From JAPUDS01 sp039812985 (GTDB lineage: Bacteria; Patescibacteriota; Saccharimonadia; Saccharimonadales; Saccharimonadaceae), in the NCBI GenBank assembly GCA_039812985.1, contig JBDHUL010000034.1, positions 1 to 9,265 on the forward strand: 9,265 nt of DNA, read 5' to 3'. Below the pieces are notes generated by a model that searched no databases, was not told the origin of the DNA, and saw nothing but the letters and a program-made list of their open reading frames with translations. Made by a program: the position numbers and the translations under genes. Positions 1-7,518 of this stretch are shown piece by piece. Each line of letters starts with the position of its first letter. The stretch's first letter is position 1.

Positions 1-6
1 ATGTAT

Positions 7-36
7 TTGACATAATCATGGTGTTTGTGCTAAAAT
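7..36 (+). promoter_or_regulatory. Sigma70-type promoter of the DEAD-box helicase gene
   Basis: A perfect -35 box TTGACA lies at 7-12 and a -10 box TAAAAT at 31-36, with an 18-base spacer. The bases TGC directly before the -10 box make it an extended -10 promoter. Transcription would begin near position 43, giving a leader of about 120 bases before the helicase start at 165. The match is seen directly; activity is inferred. Confidence 0.65.
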
Positions 37-80
37 AAAATAAGTACTGCTTTCAAAAGAAACACGTACCGGATGAATAC

Positions 81-108
81 TTGACCTCGTAGCCTCTCTT
101 AGTATAGA
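81..108 (+). promoter_or_regulatory. Possible second promoter in the helicase leader
   Basis: TTGACC at 81-86 and TATAGA at 103-108 are separated by 16 bases. If used, transcription would start near 115 and give a leader of about 50 bases. It is weaker than the upstream promoter and could be chance in an AT-rich leader. Confidence 0.3.
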
Positions 109-164
109 TGCACTCGGAAACTTGTCGTTCATCGAAGCATCATATATAAGAAAGGTTTATTTTT

Positions 165-1364
165 ATGCAACAACGAAATTTCTCTGGCGGTCGCCGCCGG
201 TTTAACTCTGCACCCCACAAACGACGTTCATTTGGCGGGAGAAACTCAGGCTCAAAACAGATTGAAACGCATCGGTTTATTCATAAAGCGGTGGCGGTTG
301 AGCAGGAAACTCCTTATGAACCGCAGCATACGTTTCATGACTTTGGCCTCAACCAAAGCACGGTTGCAACGCTTTCGTATCTCGGTTTTGAAACACCAAC
401 GCCCATCCAGGATCAGTGTATACGACCGGCTCTTGAAGGTCGCGATATCATTGGGCTTGCAAACACCGGCACGGGAAAGACAGCAGCGTTTTTGCTCCCT
501 ACCATCGAAAAATTGCACGCGAATCGTGACCTTGTGAGCGTGCTTATACTGGCTCCAACGCGTGAACTGGCCCAACAGATTGACGATGATTTTAAGCGAT
601 TTGCTGCTGGTCAAAAACTATTTTCGACACTGGTTGTTGGCGGTGCAAACATTGGACGCCAGATACAACACATACAACGCGGCCCGCACGTGGTCATAGG
701 AACGCCGGGACGCATAAAGGACCTTATGTCGCGCAAGGTACTTCGTCTGCAAAACGTCAACACGTTTATTCTCGATGAAGCCGACCGTATGTGCGATATG
801 GGGTTCTCAAAAGACATACGCCTCATAGGCAGTGAGCTTCCGGCGTCGCGGCAAACGCTTTGCTTCAGTGCCACCATGTCGGGTGAGGTCAAAAATGTGG
901 TGGAAGAGTTTACAAAGGATCCCTTCACGGTATCCGTTGTTAAGAACGCCACGAATGATCACATCGAACAGGATGTCATGCATGTGCGAGACAAGGAACA
1001 CAAAATCGAATTACTCACAGAACTCTTGCAGCGTGACGAGTTCGAAAAAGTTATCGTATTTGGCGAAACCAAATACGGCGTGCAGCGCCTCGCGGACAAA
1101 CTGTCGAAAAGCGACTTGACCGCGGTTGCAATCCACGGCAACAAGTCTCAGGCCCAGCGCGAACGCGCACTGCGTAGTTTCAAAACCGGCGAAGCTCGCG
1201 TGATGGTGGCGACTGATGTCGCCGCCCGTGGCCTAGACATACCCAACGTGTCGCACGTTATCAACTTTGACCCGCCCAAGCAGTACGAAGACTACGTGCA
1301 CCGTATTGGCCGCACCGGTCGTGCTGGTAAAGCCGGACAAGCATTGACATTTATTGTAAGATAG
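165..1364 (+). CDS. DEAD-box ATP-dependent RNA helicase (RhlE-like core)
   Basis: An ATP-dependent RNA helicase of superfamily 2, expected to remodel RNA or ribosomal particles in the cytoplasm. The first 40 or so residues are rich in Arg, Gly and Ser and probably bind RNA. The core carries the Q motif (FHDFGL, then PTPIQ near residues 57-82), the Walker A loop ANTGTGKT (residues 99-106), PTREL, GG, TPGR, DEAD (204-207), SAT (235-237), the motif V region ending ATDVAARGLDI, and HRIGRTGR (379-386). All catalytic motifs are intact. The protein is only 399 residues and ends 13 residues after motif VI, so it has no C-terminal RNA-binding tail; the basic N-terminus may take that role. The ATG at 165 follows AAGAAAGG at 148-154. 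A 5' leader of about 120 bases precedes it. The family call is certain; the specific RNA target is unknown. Confidence 0.97.
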   Translation: MQQRNFSGGRRRFNSAPHKRRSFGGRNSGSKQIETHRFIHKAVAVEQETPYEPQHTFHDFGLNQSTVATLSYLGFETPTPIQDQCIRPALEGRDIIGLANTGTGKTAAFLLPTIEKLHANRDLVSVLILAPTRELAQQIDDDFKRFAAGQKLFSTLVVGGANIGRQIQHIQRGPHVVIGTPGRIKDLMSRKVLRLQNVNTFILDEADRMCDMGFSKDIRLIGSELPASRQTLCFSATMSGEVKNVVEEFTKDPFTVSVVKNATNDHIEQDVMHVRDKEHKIELLTELLQRDEFEKVIVFGETKYGVQRLADKLSKSDLTAVAIHGNKSQAQRERALRSFKTGEARVMVATDVAARGLDIPNVSHVINFDPPKQYEDYVHRIGRTGRAGKAGQALTFIVR

Positions 1365-1373
1365 CGGTATTTT
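1344..1373 (+). promoter_or_regulatory. Possible promoter for the MMPL gene, overlapping the helicase 3' end
   Basis: A perfect TTGACA at 1344-1349 sits inside the last codons of the helicase gene. TATTTT at 1368-1373 follows after 18 bases and matches four of six -10 positions. Transcription would start near 1380, about 37 bases before the MMPL start. No terminator is visible between the two genes, so read-through from the helicase is also possible. Confidence 0.3.
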
Positions 1374-1416
1374 GTCGTTCTGGGATGATACCCTAAGGGC
1401 GTGATACCATAGGTGC

Positions 1417-3615
1417 ATGGAATACATGAGAAAATTTTTGGTGCGCCGAGCTAGCGTAGTGTTATTTTTTGGAGTGGCGATACTCATACTCGGAGGGTGG
1501 TTCGGTCTGGGATTGTTTAAGAACCTTGGTGGCGCCAACGATAACTTTTTTGCAGACGATACGCCAGCGGCGCAAACAAATGCCGAAGTCCGACGCATAT
1601 TTGGCGATGGCGAAGCTGAGCAGATTATCGTGTTGTTTGAGTCCAAAAACAGAAGCGGCGACGTTACATCTACTGCTTACGCCGCAGAAGCGACAAAATT
1701 GCTCGACAAACTCGGCGCAAAAAGTATACATAGCTACTATACGACCGGTGCTGATCAGTTTGTGTCGCGGGACAAACGCGACACCTATGCGGTGGTAGCG
1801 CTGGACGGCGACAAAACGACGCAGTACGATACGGCAACGGCCTTTGCGAAGGACGCGCGCAGCGATGTCTTTGACGTGTCCCTGGGTGGTAGTTTGGTCG
1901 GACAGCAACAAACTCAGGAGCAGGCTAAAACAGATTTAGAACATGCCGAGCTCATTAGCCTGCCGATACTGGCACTTCTGTTGTTCTGGTTTTTCCGAAG
2001 CCCTATTGCTGCGGCTGTGCCGCTGGTAATGAGCGGGCTTACCATAGCGGGAGCACTCGCGGTGGCGCGGCTTATACACTATGTTGTGCCCATAGACACC
2101 TATACGCTTAACGTTATCACAATCCTGGGCGTAGGGCTTTCGATAGATTATTCACTACTCATGGTTAATCGGTTCCGTGATGAACTTCATGCCAAAAAAG
2201 CGCCGGACGTTGCCGCTGAAAAAACGCAACAAACGGCCGGTCGTACCGTGTTCTTTAGCGGACTGACGGTTATGGTGTGTCTGTTGTCGCTCCTACTCTT
2301 CCCGGTTGGATTTATGAAGAGCGTCAGCATAGGCGGAGCGGCATCGGTTGCGGTTGCGGTGTTTATTTCAGTTGTGTTACTACCACCCGCCCTCAAGCTT
2401 ATGGGGAAAACTATCGATAAATGGTCAATAAAGCAGCACAAAACATTGTCAAAAGGATGGCATCGGTTGGCGGTTGCGGTGACAAAGCGTCCGGTGATGT
2501 TTCTCATTGCAGGGATTGTGGGTATAGCGGCATTGGTGTGGCCTGTGAAAGACTTTGCGGTGAAGAGTTTTGACTGGCACGTTCTGCCGAGCAACCAGAG
2601 CGCGTATCATGTCGGTAAAGTCATGGATGAACGTTTTGCGGTTAAGGCGCCGACCGTTACTATTCTGGCTCACTTTGACCGTTCACCGAGCGTGGCGCAG
2701 GTCTGCCAGTTGGCGCAAACAGCCCAGAACATTGACGGCGTAGAAAGTGTCCAAGGTGCGTACGTGCCGACTGTCGGACAACCGGATTGTGCAGCGTTGC
2801 CATATGTGCTGGAGGGGCTGAAGATGCAGAGTCCGGAACTGGCGGCAGTGGCCGCAAAGCAGGCTGCTCAATATGTCAAAGGTAACAATGCGGTGCTGCA
2901 TGTCGTATCACAATATGACCCAAACGATGGCCGCACAAAGACGTTGCTTGACCGTATAAGGAATGCGTCTTATGGTGATGGCGTGACGCTTCGTCTGTCG
3001 GGTGAAGCAACCCGCTCTCAGGAGACGATGGATGTGTACGTCCGGTTGATACCAGTGGCGGTCATGGTCGTGGTACTGGCGATGGTCGTAGTGCTTAGCC
3101 TGTCGCTTGGATCGTTTGTTATACCACTCCAGGCGGTCATCGTAAATTCTCTGGCGCTGTTTATATCACTCGGCGTGCTCATCATGGTGTTCCAGTACGG
3201 CTGGCTGGCAAACGTGCTACACATGAATGTATCTGGTGGTTTTGGATTGTCCATACCGATACTTATCTTTGTCATCGCATTTGGACTATCCATGGACTAC
3301 GCTGTGTTTTTGTACAGCCGTATACACGAGCTCTACGACACAAGCGGCGATGCTCACAAAGCTATTGTTGAAGGGGTGGCTAAAACCGGCCCCATTATCA
3401 CGTCGGCGGCACTACTCATGTTTGTCGTGGTGGCGTCGTTTGCACTGTCGCACATTGCCATCATCCAACAGATAGGCCTTGGGCTAGCGGTGGCGGTGCT
3501 GGTCGATGCATTTTTCGTACGAATTGTGTTTGTTCCGGCAGTCATGCAACTGTTTGGCCGTGCGAGTTGGTGGGGTCCAGTGTGGCTCAAACGCATTACG
3601 ATAAAACACGAATAA
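1417..3615 (+). CDS. MMPL/RND-superfamily membrane transporter
   Basis: A large inner-membrane protein of the MMPL (mycobacterial membrane protein large) branch of the RND superfamily, proton-driven exporters of lipids or hydrophobic compounds. The 732 residues show the family layout: one membrane segment (about 12-32), an extracellular domain (about 33-175), a block of five segments (about 177-330), a seventh segment (about 355-373), a second extracellular domain (about 375-537), and five more segments (about 540-720). The paired signatures GLSIDYSLLMVNRF (Asp244) and GLSMDYAVFLYSRI (Asp627) carry the acidic residues thought to serve proton coupling. The ATG at 1417 has only a weak AGG upstream; ATG at 1426 is an alternative that removes three residues. 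The substrate cannot be read from sequence. In a bacterium with a thin or reduced envelope it may act in lipid handling or contact with a host cell, but that is inference. Confidence 0.95.
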   Translation: MEYMRKFLVRRASVVLFFGVAILILGGWFGLGLFKNLGGANDNFFADDTPAAQTNAEVRRIFGDGEAEQIIVLFESKNRSGDVTSTAYAAEATKLLDKLGAKSIHSYYTTGADQFVSRDKRDTYAVVALDGDKTTQYDTATAFAKDARSDVFDVSLGGSLVGQQQTQEQAKTDLEHAELISLPILALLLFWFFRSPIAAAVPLVMSGLTIAGALAVARLIHYVVPIDTYTLNVITILGVGLSIDYSLLMVNRFRDELHAKKAPDVAAEKTQQTAGRTVFFSGLTVMVCLLSLLLFPVGFMKSVSIGGAASVAVAVFISVVLLPPALKLMGKTIDKWSIKQHKTLSKGWHRLAVAVTKRPVMFLIAGIVGIAALVWPVKDFAVKSFDWHVLPSNQSAYHVGKVMDERFAVKAPTVTILAHFDRSPSVAQVCQLAQTAQNIDGVESVQGAYVPTVGQPDCAALPYVLEGLKMQSPELAAVAAKQAAQYVKGNNAVLHVVSQYDPNDGRTKTLLDRIRNASYGDGVTLRLSGEATRSQETMDVYVRLIPVAVMVVVLAMVVVLSLSLGSFVIPLQAVIVNSLALFISLGVLIMVFQYGWLANVLHMNVSGGFGLSIPILIFVIAFGLSMDYAVFLYSRIHELYDTSGDAHKAIVEGVAKTGPIITSAALLMFVVVASFALSHIAIIQQIGLGLAVAVLVDAFFVRIVFVPAVMQLFGRASWWGPVWLKRITIKHE

Positions 3616-3627
3616 ACAACCCCAAAC

Positions 3628-3656
3628 TCGACAAATTCTGCTTATGCTCTCATAAT
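3628..3656 (+). promoter_or_regulatory. Promoter of the GH13 gene, giving a near-leaderless transcript
   Basis: TCGACA at 3628-3633 (five of six matches to the -35 consensus) and CATAAT at 3651-3656 (five of six to the -10) are 17 bases apart. Transcription would begin around 3662-3664, at most a few bases before the ATG at 3665. The GGGAG at 3660-3664 abuts the start codon and is too close to work as a normal ribosome-binding site, which fits leaderless initiation. Confidence 0.6.
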
Positions 3657-3664
3657 GGTGGGAG

Positions 3665-5419
3665 ATGAAGTACCAAGTAAAAAAAGGACTCGGGGCATCG
3701 GTTCAGCGTGGTGGCGTGCAGTTTTGCGTCTGGGCACCGTTTGCGGTAAGCGTTCAGGTGGTCGAGACAACGTACGACACCAGCGGACACAGTATGACGA
3801 GCGATGGTAACGGGTATTGGTCGGTATTTGTTGACGGTGCCGAGGCCGGTTTTAGCTACCAGTACCTCATCGATACCGGGCATGGACTACTTCGTAAGAA
3901 CGACCCGCGTGCCCGTGTCATAACGGCGGCTGAGGGCGGTATGTCGGTGGTAGCTGCTCATGATTTTGATTGGGGTGATGACCTGTTCATGCCATTGCCC
4001 AAAGAACATCAAGTTTACTACGAACTACATATTGGGACGTTCAACCGTCCAGATGCATCGACACCAGGGACATTTGCGAGCGCCATAGAAAAACTAGATT
4101 ACCTTCGCGACTTGGGGGTAAATATGATAGAACTCATGCCGGTGACGACTATGGCGGCCGATCACGGCTGGGGGTATAGTACAAGCCATATATTTTCCGT
4201 CGAACCGTCGTATGGCGGACGGTTTGGCCTTATGGAATTTATTAGAGCAGCGCACCAGCGTGGCATAGGGGTTATTGCCGATGTGGTGTACAACCATTTT
4301 GGCAACACTGACCTGTGGCAGTTCGATGGCTGGAGCGAAAATGGTCGCGGCGGCATTTACTTTTACAACGACGAACGGGGCGATACGCCCTGGGGGGCAC
4401 GACCGGATTATGGTCGTCCGGAGGTTCGGCAGTTCTTTCTGGACAATATCGTCATGTGGCTTGGCGAGTACCGCCTCGATGGGCTGCGACTGGATTCGAC
4501 AATATATATGCGCAATACGTGGGGGCAAAATGACGATCCAGCCCATGACATAGCTGAGGCTTGGAGCTTGCTGGGGGCAATGACGCGGCTTGCCCATAAA
4601 GTCAATCCCGGGGCGATGATGATAGCGGAAGATTGTTCGGTCAATTCGTATCTGACGCGGCCAGTTCGCGATGGCGGCTGTGGATTTGATGCCCAATGGG
4701 GTTTGAATTTTCCGCACAGCTTGCGGGCAATGTCTGGATTACCCGTACCCTTCCCTGTCGACTTTACACAGGAACTGACCGCAGACTACAACGGGGATTG
4801 TTTTCAGAAAGTGATATTTGCTGACTCGCATGATACGGCGGCAAACGGACAAGTCCGCCTCAATGAAGCTGTCCAGCCAGGTAATGGGGAAAGTGCGCGG
4901 GCGCGGCAGTATACGCTGCTCGCGAGTACGGTGACGCTTACTGCACCGGGTGTTCCCATGCTCGTGCAGGGTCAGGAGTTTATGGAAGACGGTGACTTTA
5001 GCACCTGGAAAGCGCTCGAATGGTCGAAAGCCGAACAGTTTAGTGGTATTGTGACGGCACATCAGCATTTGGTTGACTTACGGCTCAATGCCTACAATAA
5101 CACGGCTGGCCTCGCCGGACAGAATACCCACTTGTTCCATGTTGATGCGACAAACTCAGTCTATGCGTATCATCGCTGGTTGAATGGTGGCAAGCAGGAT
5201 GATGTGTATGTTGTGCTCAATTTTGGCGACGGTGATTTTGACGACTATCGTCTTTGGGTACCCGTTGCTGGACGGTGGACGGTGCGCTTCAATTCGTCGT
5301 GGGATGGCTACCGGACAGATTCCGCCGAGTCGTTTGTTATGATGACGGACACAGACGCCAACCAGACCATTGACCTACCGCTTGTTGGTTGTAGTGCGCT
5401 CATATTATCGCAGGATTGA
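3665..5419 (+). CDS. GH13 alpha-glucan enzyme, branching-enzyme/trehalohydrolase-like
   Basis: A glycoside hydrolase family 13 enzyme that should act on alpha-1,4-glucans in the cytoplasm, since no signal peptide is visible. An N-terminal CBM48-like beta domain (about residues 8-95, with FCVWAPFAVSVQVVE) precedes the (beta/alpha)8 barrel. The four conserved regions are present: DVVYNH (Asp206-His211), GLRLDS with the predicted nucleophile Asp277, IAEDCS with the predicted acid/base Glu322, and SHDT with Asp390. A C-terminal beta-sandwich follows from about 495. Overall layout and the AEDCS and SHD segments resemble 1,4-alpha-glucan branching enzyme (GlgB) and maltooligosyltrehalose trehalohydrolase (TreZ). 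Region IV reads HDT where branching enzymes usually have HDE, so the reaction is left open. No other glycogen or trehalose gene is in the window. The start is supported by the promoter directly upstream. Confidence 0.93.
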   Translation: MKYQVKKGLGASVQRGGVQFCVWAPFAVSVQVVETTYDTSGHSMTSDGNGYWSVFVDGAEAGFSYQYLIDTGHGLLRKNDPRARVITAAEGGMSVVAAHDFDWGDDLFMPLPKEHQVYYELHIGTFNRPDASTPGTFASAIEKLDYLRDLGVNMIELMPVTTMAADHGWGYSTSHIFSVEPSYGGRFGLMEFIRAAHQRGIGVIADVVYNHFGNTDLWQFDGWSENGRGGIYFYNDERGDTPWGARPDYGRPEVRQFFLDNIVMWLGEYRLDGLRLDSTIYMRNTWGQNDDPAHDIAEAWSLLGAMTRLAHKVNPGAMMIAEDCSVNSYLTRPVRDGGCGFDAQWGLNFPHSLRAMSGLPVPFPVDFTQELTADYNGDCFQKVIFADSHDTAANGQVRLNEAVQPGNGESARARQYTLLASTVTLTAPGVPMLVQGQEFMEDGDFSTWKALEWSKAEQFSGIVTAHQHLVDLRLNAYNNTAGLAGQNTHLFHVDATNSVYAYHRWLNGGKQDDVYVVLNFGDGDFDDYRLWVPVAGRWTVRFNSSWDGYRTDSAESFVMMTDTDANQTIDLPLVGCSALILSQD

Positions 5420-5466
5420 TGCGCTCGTTTTGTTTTGTTGAGTTTTTACGCCCACGCTCGAGCCCG

Positions 5467-5487
5467 TTTTAGCACGAAGTACTGAAG
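5467..5487. repeat. Hairpin-like repeat, copy 1 (inverted partner at 9240-9260)
   Basis: This 21-base segment begins TTTTAGCACGAAGT and matches the reverse complement of 9240-9260 at 19 of 21 positions, with the first 14 identical. AGCAC (5471-5475) can pair with GTACT (5479-5483) across a 3-base loop with one mismatch, a decayed version of the perfect hairpin at the other copy. It is non-coding here. The nature of the repeat is unknown. Confidence 0.6.
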
Positions 5488-5530
5488 TAAGTCCCGCCGC
5501 TCACCCCGCTTCGCTTCATTTGCTTCTTAC

Positions 5531-5560
5531 TTGCGAATATTATACAATTTCTTTTATATT
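5531..5560 (+). promoter_or_regulatory. Likely promoter of the chorismate mutase/trpS genes
   Basis: TTGCGA at 5531-5536 and TATATT at 5555-5560 (five of six) are spaced by 18 bases, with a start expected near 5567 and a leader of about 19 bases carrying the ribosome-binding site. An overlapping alternative is TTGCTT at 5520-5525 with TACAAT at 5543-5548, 17 bases apart. Either would serve the run of genes that follows. Confidence 0.42.
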
Positions 5561-5585
5561 GACATATTGAGGTACGGAGACCGAA

Positions 5586-5936
5586 GTGGAGCAGGAGCAG
5601 CCAAAAATCCCCCAGCATGAAATTTTACTCAACGAGCAGCGAAAGTTGATTGACATGATTGACCGCGAGTTGGTGGAGCTCATCAACCGCCGTTCGGCGG
5701 TCGCGCTCGAAGTTGGTCGTATCAAGATGGAGCATGGCTTACCGATTTTCGTCGGCTCTCGTGAAGAGCAAGTGCTACGAAAAATAGAAGAGACGAATGA
5801 CGGTGGTGTCGTTCCCCAAGATGAAATGCGCAACATTTTCCAAGCTATAATGCGTGGAAGTCGAGCAGTACAAAAAGAGCTACACGAGCGAGGCATTGTT
5901 TGGCCGTCAGGCGGCCAAGAAGAACAAATCACTTAG
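5586..5936 (+). CDS. Chorismate mutase, monofunctional AroQ type
   Basis: Predicted to convert chorismate to prephenate, the branch step to phenylalanine and tyrosine, as an all-helical cytoplasmic dimer. The 116 residues cover one AroQ domain: the first helix with RKLIDMIDRELVELINRR, then VALEVGRIK, the PIFVGSREEQVL segment and a last helix with FQAIMRGSRAVQKE. By alignment with the E. coli enzyme from memory, the substrate-binding Arg of helix 1, the Lys of GRIK, the Arg of SREE and the C-terminal Gln of AVQKE are retained. The usual DP before the REE segment is replaced by GS. The start is GTG at 5586, set by GGAG at 5576-5579. It lies 32 bases before trpS and probably shares its transcript. 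No other shikimate-pathway gene is in view, which is odd for a presumed CPR genome. Confidence 0.92.
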   Translation: MEQEQPKIPQHEILLNEQRKLIDMIDRELVELINRRSAVALEVGRIKMEHGLPIFVGSREEQVLRKIEETNDGGVVPQDEMRNIFQAIMRGSRAVQKELHERGIVWPSGGQEEQIT

Positions 5937-5954
5937 CATTTCTAAAAACTATAC

Positions 5955-5961
5955 AAGGGGA
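5955..5961 (+). promoter_or_regulatory. Ribosome-binding site fixing the trpS copy 1 start
   Basis: AAGGGGA at 5955-5961 is a strong Shine-Dalgarno sequence 7 bases before the ATG at 5969. It rules out the in-frame TTG at 5900, which would overlap chorismate mutase and add 23 residues with no family similarity. Confidence 0.8.
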
Positions 5962-5968
5962 TTTTATA

Positions 5969-6976
5969 ATGGCAGAATTTGAAAGAACACGAGTAATTAG
6001 CGGATTTAGACCAACAAATGAAGCTACGATCGGTCATTATGTCGGGGCGATCAAGCCGTCACTTGAGATACAAAACGACCCAAATAATGACCTTTATCTA
6101 TTTGTCGCAGATATTCACGGGATTACTGACAAGAATCCTCGTGATGTCGCCGAATATCGTCACGATATTGTCAAAGATTGTATGGCACTTGGCATAGATG
6201 CTGAACGAACAAACATTTATATGCAAAGTGACGTAGAGACATCTGTTGTGCCAATAGCAAATAGGATTGCTCCTTATGTTAATGTTGGTGAGTTATCAAG
6301 AATACCTACGCTCAAGGAGATGATGAGAGCAAGCTTACGTAACGGTGAGGATGTAAATCAGGCAAACTTAGCCATGCTTAGTTACCCGGCACTAATGGCT
6401 GCCGATATCTATGCGCAAGAGGCGACTGTAGTTGCTGCCGGAGAAGACCAAGCTCCAAACGTAGAGCTGACGCGTAAGATAGCCAGAAAGTTCAACCGAG
6501 AGTTTGGTACAAGCGTGCTTGTTGAACCGCAGCTTCTATCAATCAATGCTCTTCGGATTCTGAGTCTTGACGGCAAATCCAAGATGGCTTCTAGTAACCC
6601 TGCTCAGGCAATTCTATTATCAGATGACCCGGAACGAGCAAAGGCAAAAATACAATCAAGCACGACTGCTCAATCTGGGGAGTGGAACACGATTATCGAA
6701 AGCCATTTCAGAGTAGCCGAAGCAACGACAGACGACGAAGCAACACTTGATGAACTACGGAGATTAAAATTGGCTCACGTTGCTGGCAAGGCAGTCATGG
6801 GAGACTTTAAGCGAACATGGGGCGAGCTGACCGAGCAATTTCTAGATAGCTTTCAGGCTGAACGCCAGAAAATCAATGATGATGACATCAAGAGTGCCCT
6901 GCGCTACAATGCCGACACGGCCGAGCGTAACGCCGAAAAAATACTCCGTGATATAAAAAGCGTTACTGGATTTTAA
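5969..6976 (+). CDS. trpS: Tryptophanyl-tRNA synthetase, copy 1 (complete)
   Basis: A class I aminoacyl-tRNA synthetase that activates tryptophan with ATP and charges tRNA-Trp in the cytoplasm, normally as a homodimer. It is 335 residues, the usual bacterial length. The N-terminal Rossmann core has GFRPTNEATIGHYVGA with the HIGH-type motif TIGHY at residues 20-24, followed by LFVADIHGITD and ERTNIYMQSDVE. The KMSKS loop reads KMASSNP (205-211), a variant in which Ala and Ser replace the usual Ser and Lys. The helical C-terminus is complete. It shares roughly half of the compared 91 N-terminal residues with the partial second copy at 8956. Local GC is moderate to low compared with the left genes. 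It may be the housekeeping enzyme or an auxiliary one; sequence alone does not decide. Confidence 0.95.
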   Translation: MAEFERTRVISGFRPTNEATIGHYVGAIKPSLEIQNDPNNDLYLFVADIHGITDKNPRDVAEYRHDIVKDCMALGIDAERTNIYMQSDVETSVVPIANRIAPYVNVGELSRIPTLKEMMRASLRNGEDVNQANLAMLSYPALMAADIYAQEATVVAAGEDQAPNVELTRKIARKFNREFGTSVLVEPQLLSINALRILSLDGKSKMASSNPAQAILLSDDPERAKAKIQSSTTAQSGEWNTIIESHFRVAEATTDDEATLDELRRLKLAHVAGKAVMGDFKRTWGELTEQFLDSFQAERQKINDDDIKSALRYNADTAERNAEKILRDIKSVTGF

Positions 6977-6984
6977 CACTAGGC

Positions 6985-6990
6985 TATAAT
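6985..6990 (+). promoter_or_regulatory. Consensus -10 box before the SET gene
   Basis: A perfect TATAAT lies 8 bases after the trpS copy 1 stop. The -35 region 16-17 bases upstream (around 6962-6968) is poor. Transcription would start near 6997, just before the ATG at 7003 and after the ATG at 6994, which favours the later start and a nearly leaderless message. Confidence 0.42.
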
Positions 6991-7002
6991 TGTATGGTGG
7001 AT

Positions 7003-7518
7003 ATGATCGTAAAATCTTGGGTTTCGCCCAAAGTTGAACTTCGCAAAAGCTCAATTCATGGAGAGGGGCTATTTGCAATTGAGAAAATAGCGAAAAATGA
7101 GGTAATCGCATGCAAAGGCGGCTATCTGCTTGAGACGGGTGATTTTAATAAACTTCCAGACGAGTGCAAAGCCGCAGGGCTGCAAGTTGGCGATACTATT
7201 TTTCTTGCTCCAAAAAGTGAATCAGAGGCAAAAGGAGTGATGATCGGCATCAACCATTCATGCTCGCCGAATGTCGGTATTTGCGGTCAGATAGATACTA
7301 CTGCCATGCGTGATATTGAGCTTGGTGAAGAATTGACCGGTGATTATGTAGTTGCGTATCAGAATAAGTACTTCAATTTTATGTGCAATTGCGTGTCAAA
7401 GAATTGTCGAAGTGTCGTTACATCGGATGACTGGAAAAATCCCGAACTACAAGAGAAGTACAAAGGCTACTTCTCTATATACATACAGAAAAAGATAATT
7501 GAATTGGAGAGTGAATGA
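7003..7518 (+). CDS. SET-domain protein methyltransferase
   Basis: A SET-domain protein, the fold of S-adenosylmethionine-dependent lysine methyltransferases. Seen in order: the opening strand KSSIHGEGLFAIEKI, the central NHSCSPN (residues 84-90) that builds the cofactor pocket, IELGEELTGDY carrying the conserved GEE and Tyr, and a post-SET zinc-type cluster CNCVSKNC (Cys128, Cys130, Cys135) that with Cys87 can bind one zinc. At 171 residues it is a minimal SET protein without an extra targeting domain. The upstream ATG at 6994 adds three residues and has no ribosome-binding site. The stop overlaps the next gene by 4 bases. Bacterial SET proteins are mostly of unknown substrate. Here a protein of the same cluster or the translation machinery would be natural candidates, but that is inference. 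Confidence 0.92.
   Translation: MIVKSWVSPKVELRKSSIHGEGLFAIEKIAKNEVIACKGGYLLETGDFNKLPDECKAAGLQVGDTIFLAPKSESEAKGVMIGINHSCSPNVGICGQIDTTAMRDIELGEELTGDYVVAYQNKYFNFMCNCVSKNCRSVVTSDDWKNPELQEKYKGYFSIYIQKKIIELESE

Larger units (their letters stand above)
5420..5585. other. Intergenic region between the GH13 gene and chorismate mutase
   Basis: About 166 bases without a supported gene. It holds a T-rich stretch at 5428-5447 just after the GH13 stop, the palindrome GCTCGAGC at 5456-5463, one copy of a hairpin-like repeat (5467-5487), a C-rich section at 5491-5520, and a 7-base complementary pair AAGTAAG (5485-5491) with CTTACTT (5526-5532). An AT-rich promoter region lies at 5531-5560. No convincing GC-rich stem followed by a T run is present. 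No tRNA or CRISPR features were seen. Confidence 0.5.

Noticed and set aside
27..37. An 11-base match between the helicase promoter (27-37) and the terminal hairpin (9252-9262)
   Set aside because: The shared bases are the extended -10 box and flanking A/T; a short AT-rich match is easily chance and nothing else around it matches.
4094..4717. A 207-codon open frame on the minus strand inside the GH13 gene
   Set aside because: It is opposite a clear catalytic domain, shows no recognisable motif, and reflects codon bias of the + strand gene.
5421..5445. Intrinsic terminator after the GH13 gene
   Set aside because: There is a T-rich stretch but only a 3-bp CTC/GAG stem; too weak to call.
5485..5532. 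Structured RNA from the AAGTAAG/CTTACTT pair
   Set aside because: A 7-bp stem with a 34-base loop and no further pairing is not enough to support an RNA gene.
5559..5564. Perfect TTGACA as the -35 box of chorismate mutase
   Set aside because: No acceptable -10 box lies 16-18 bases downstream; the site falls in the leader, before the ribosome-binding site.
5900..5968. TTG at 5900 as the trpS copy 1 start
   Set aside because: It overlaps chorismate mutase by 37 bases, has no ribosome-binding site, and adds residues unlike TrpRS; ATG 5969 has a strong site.
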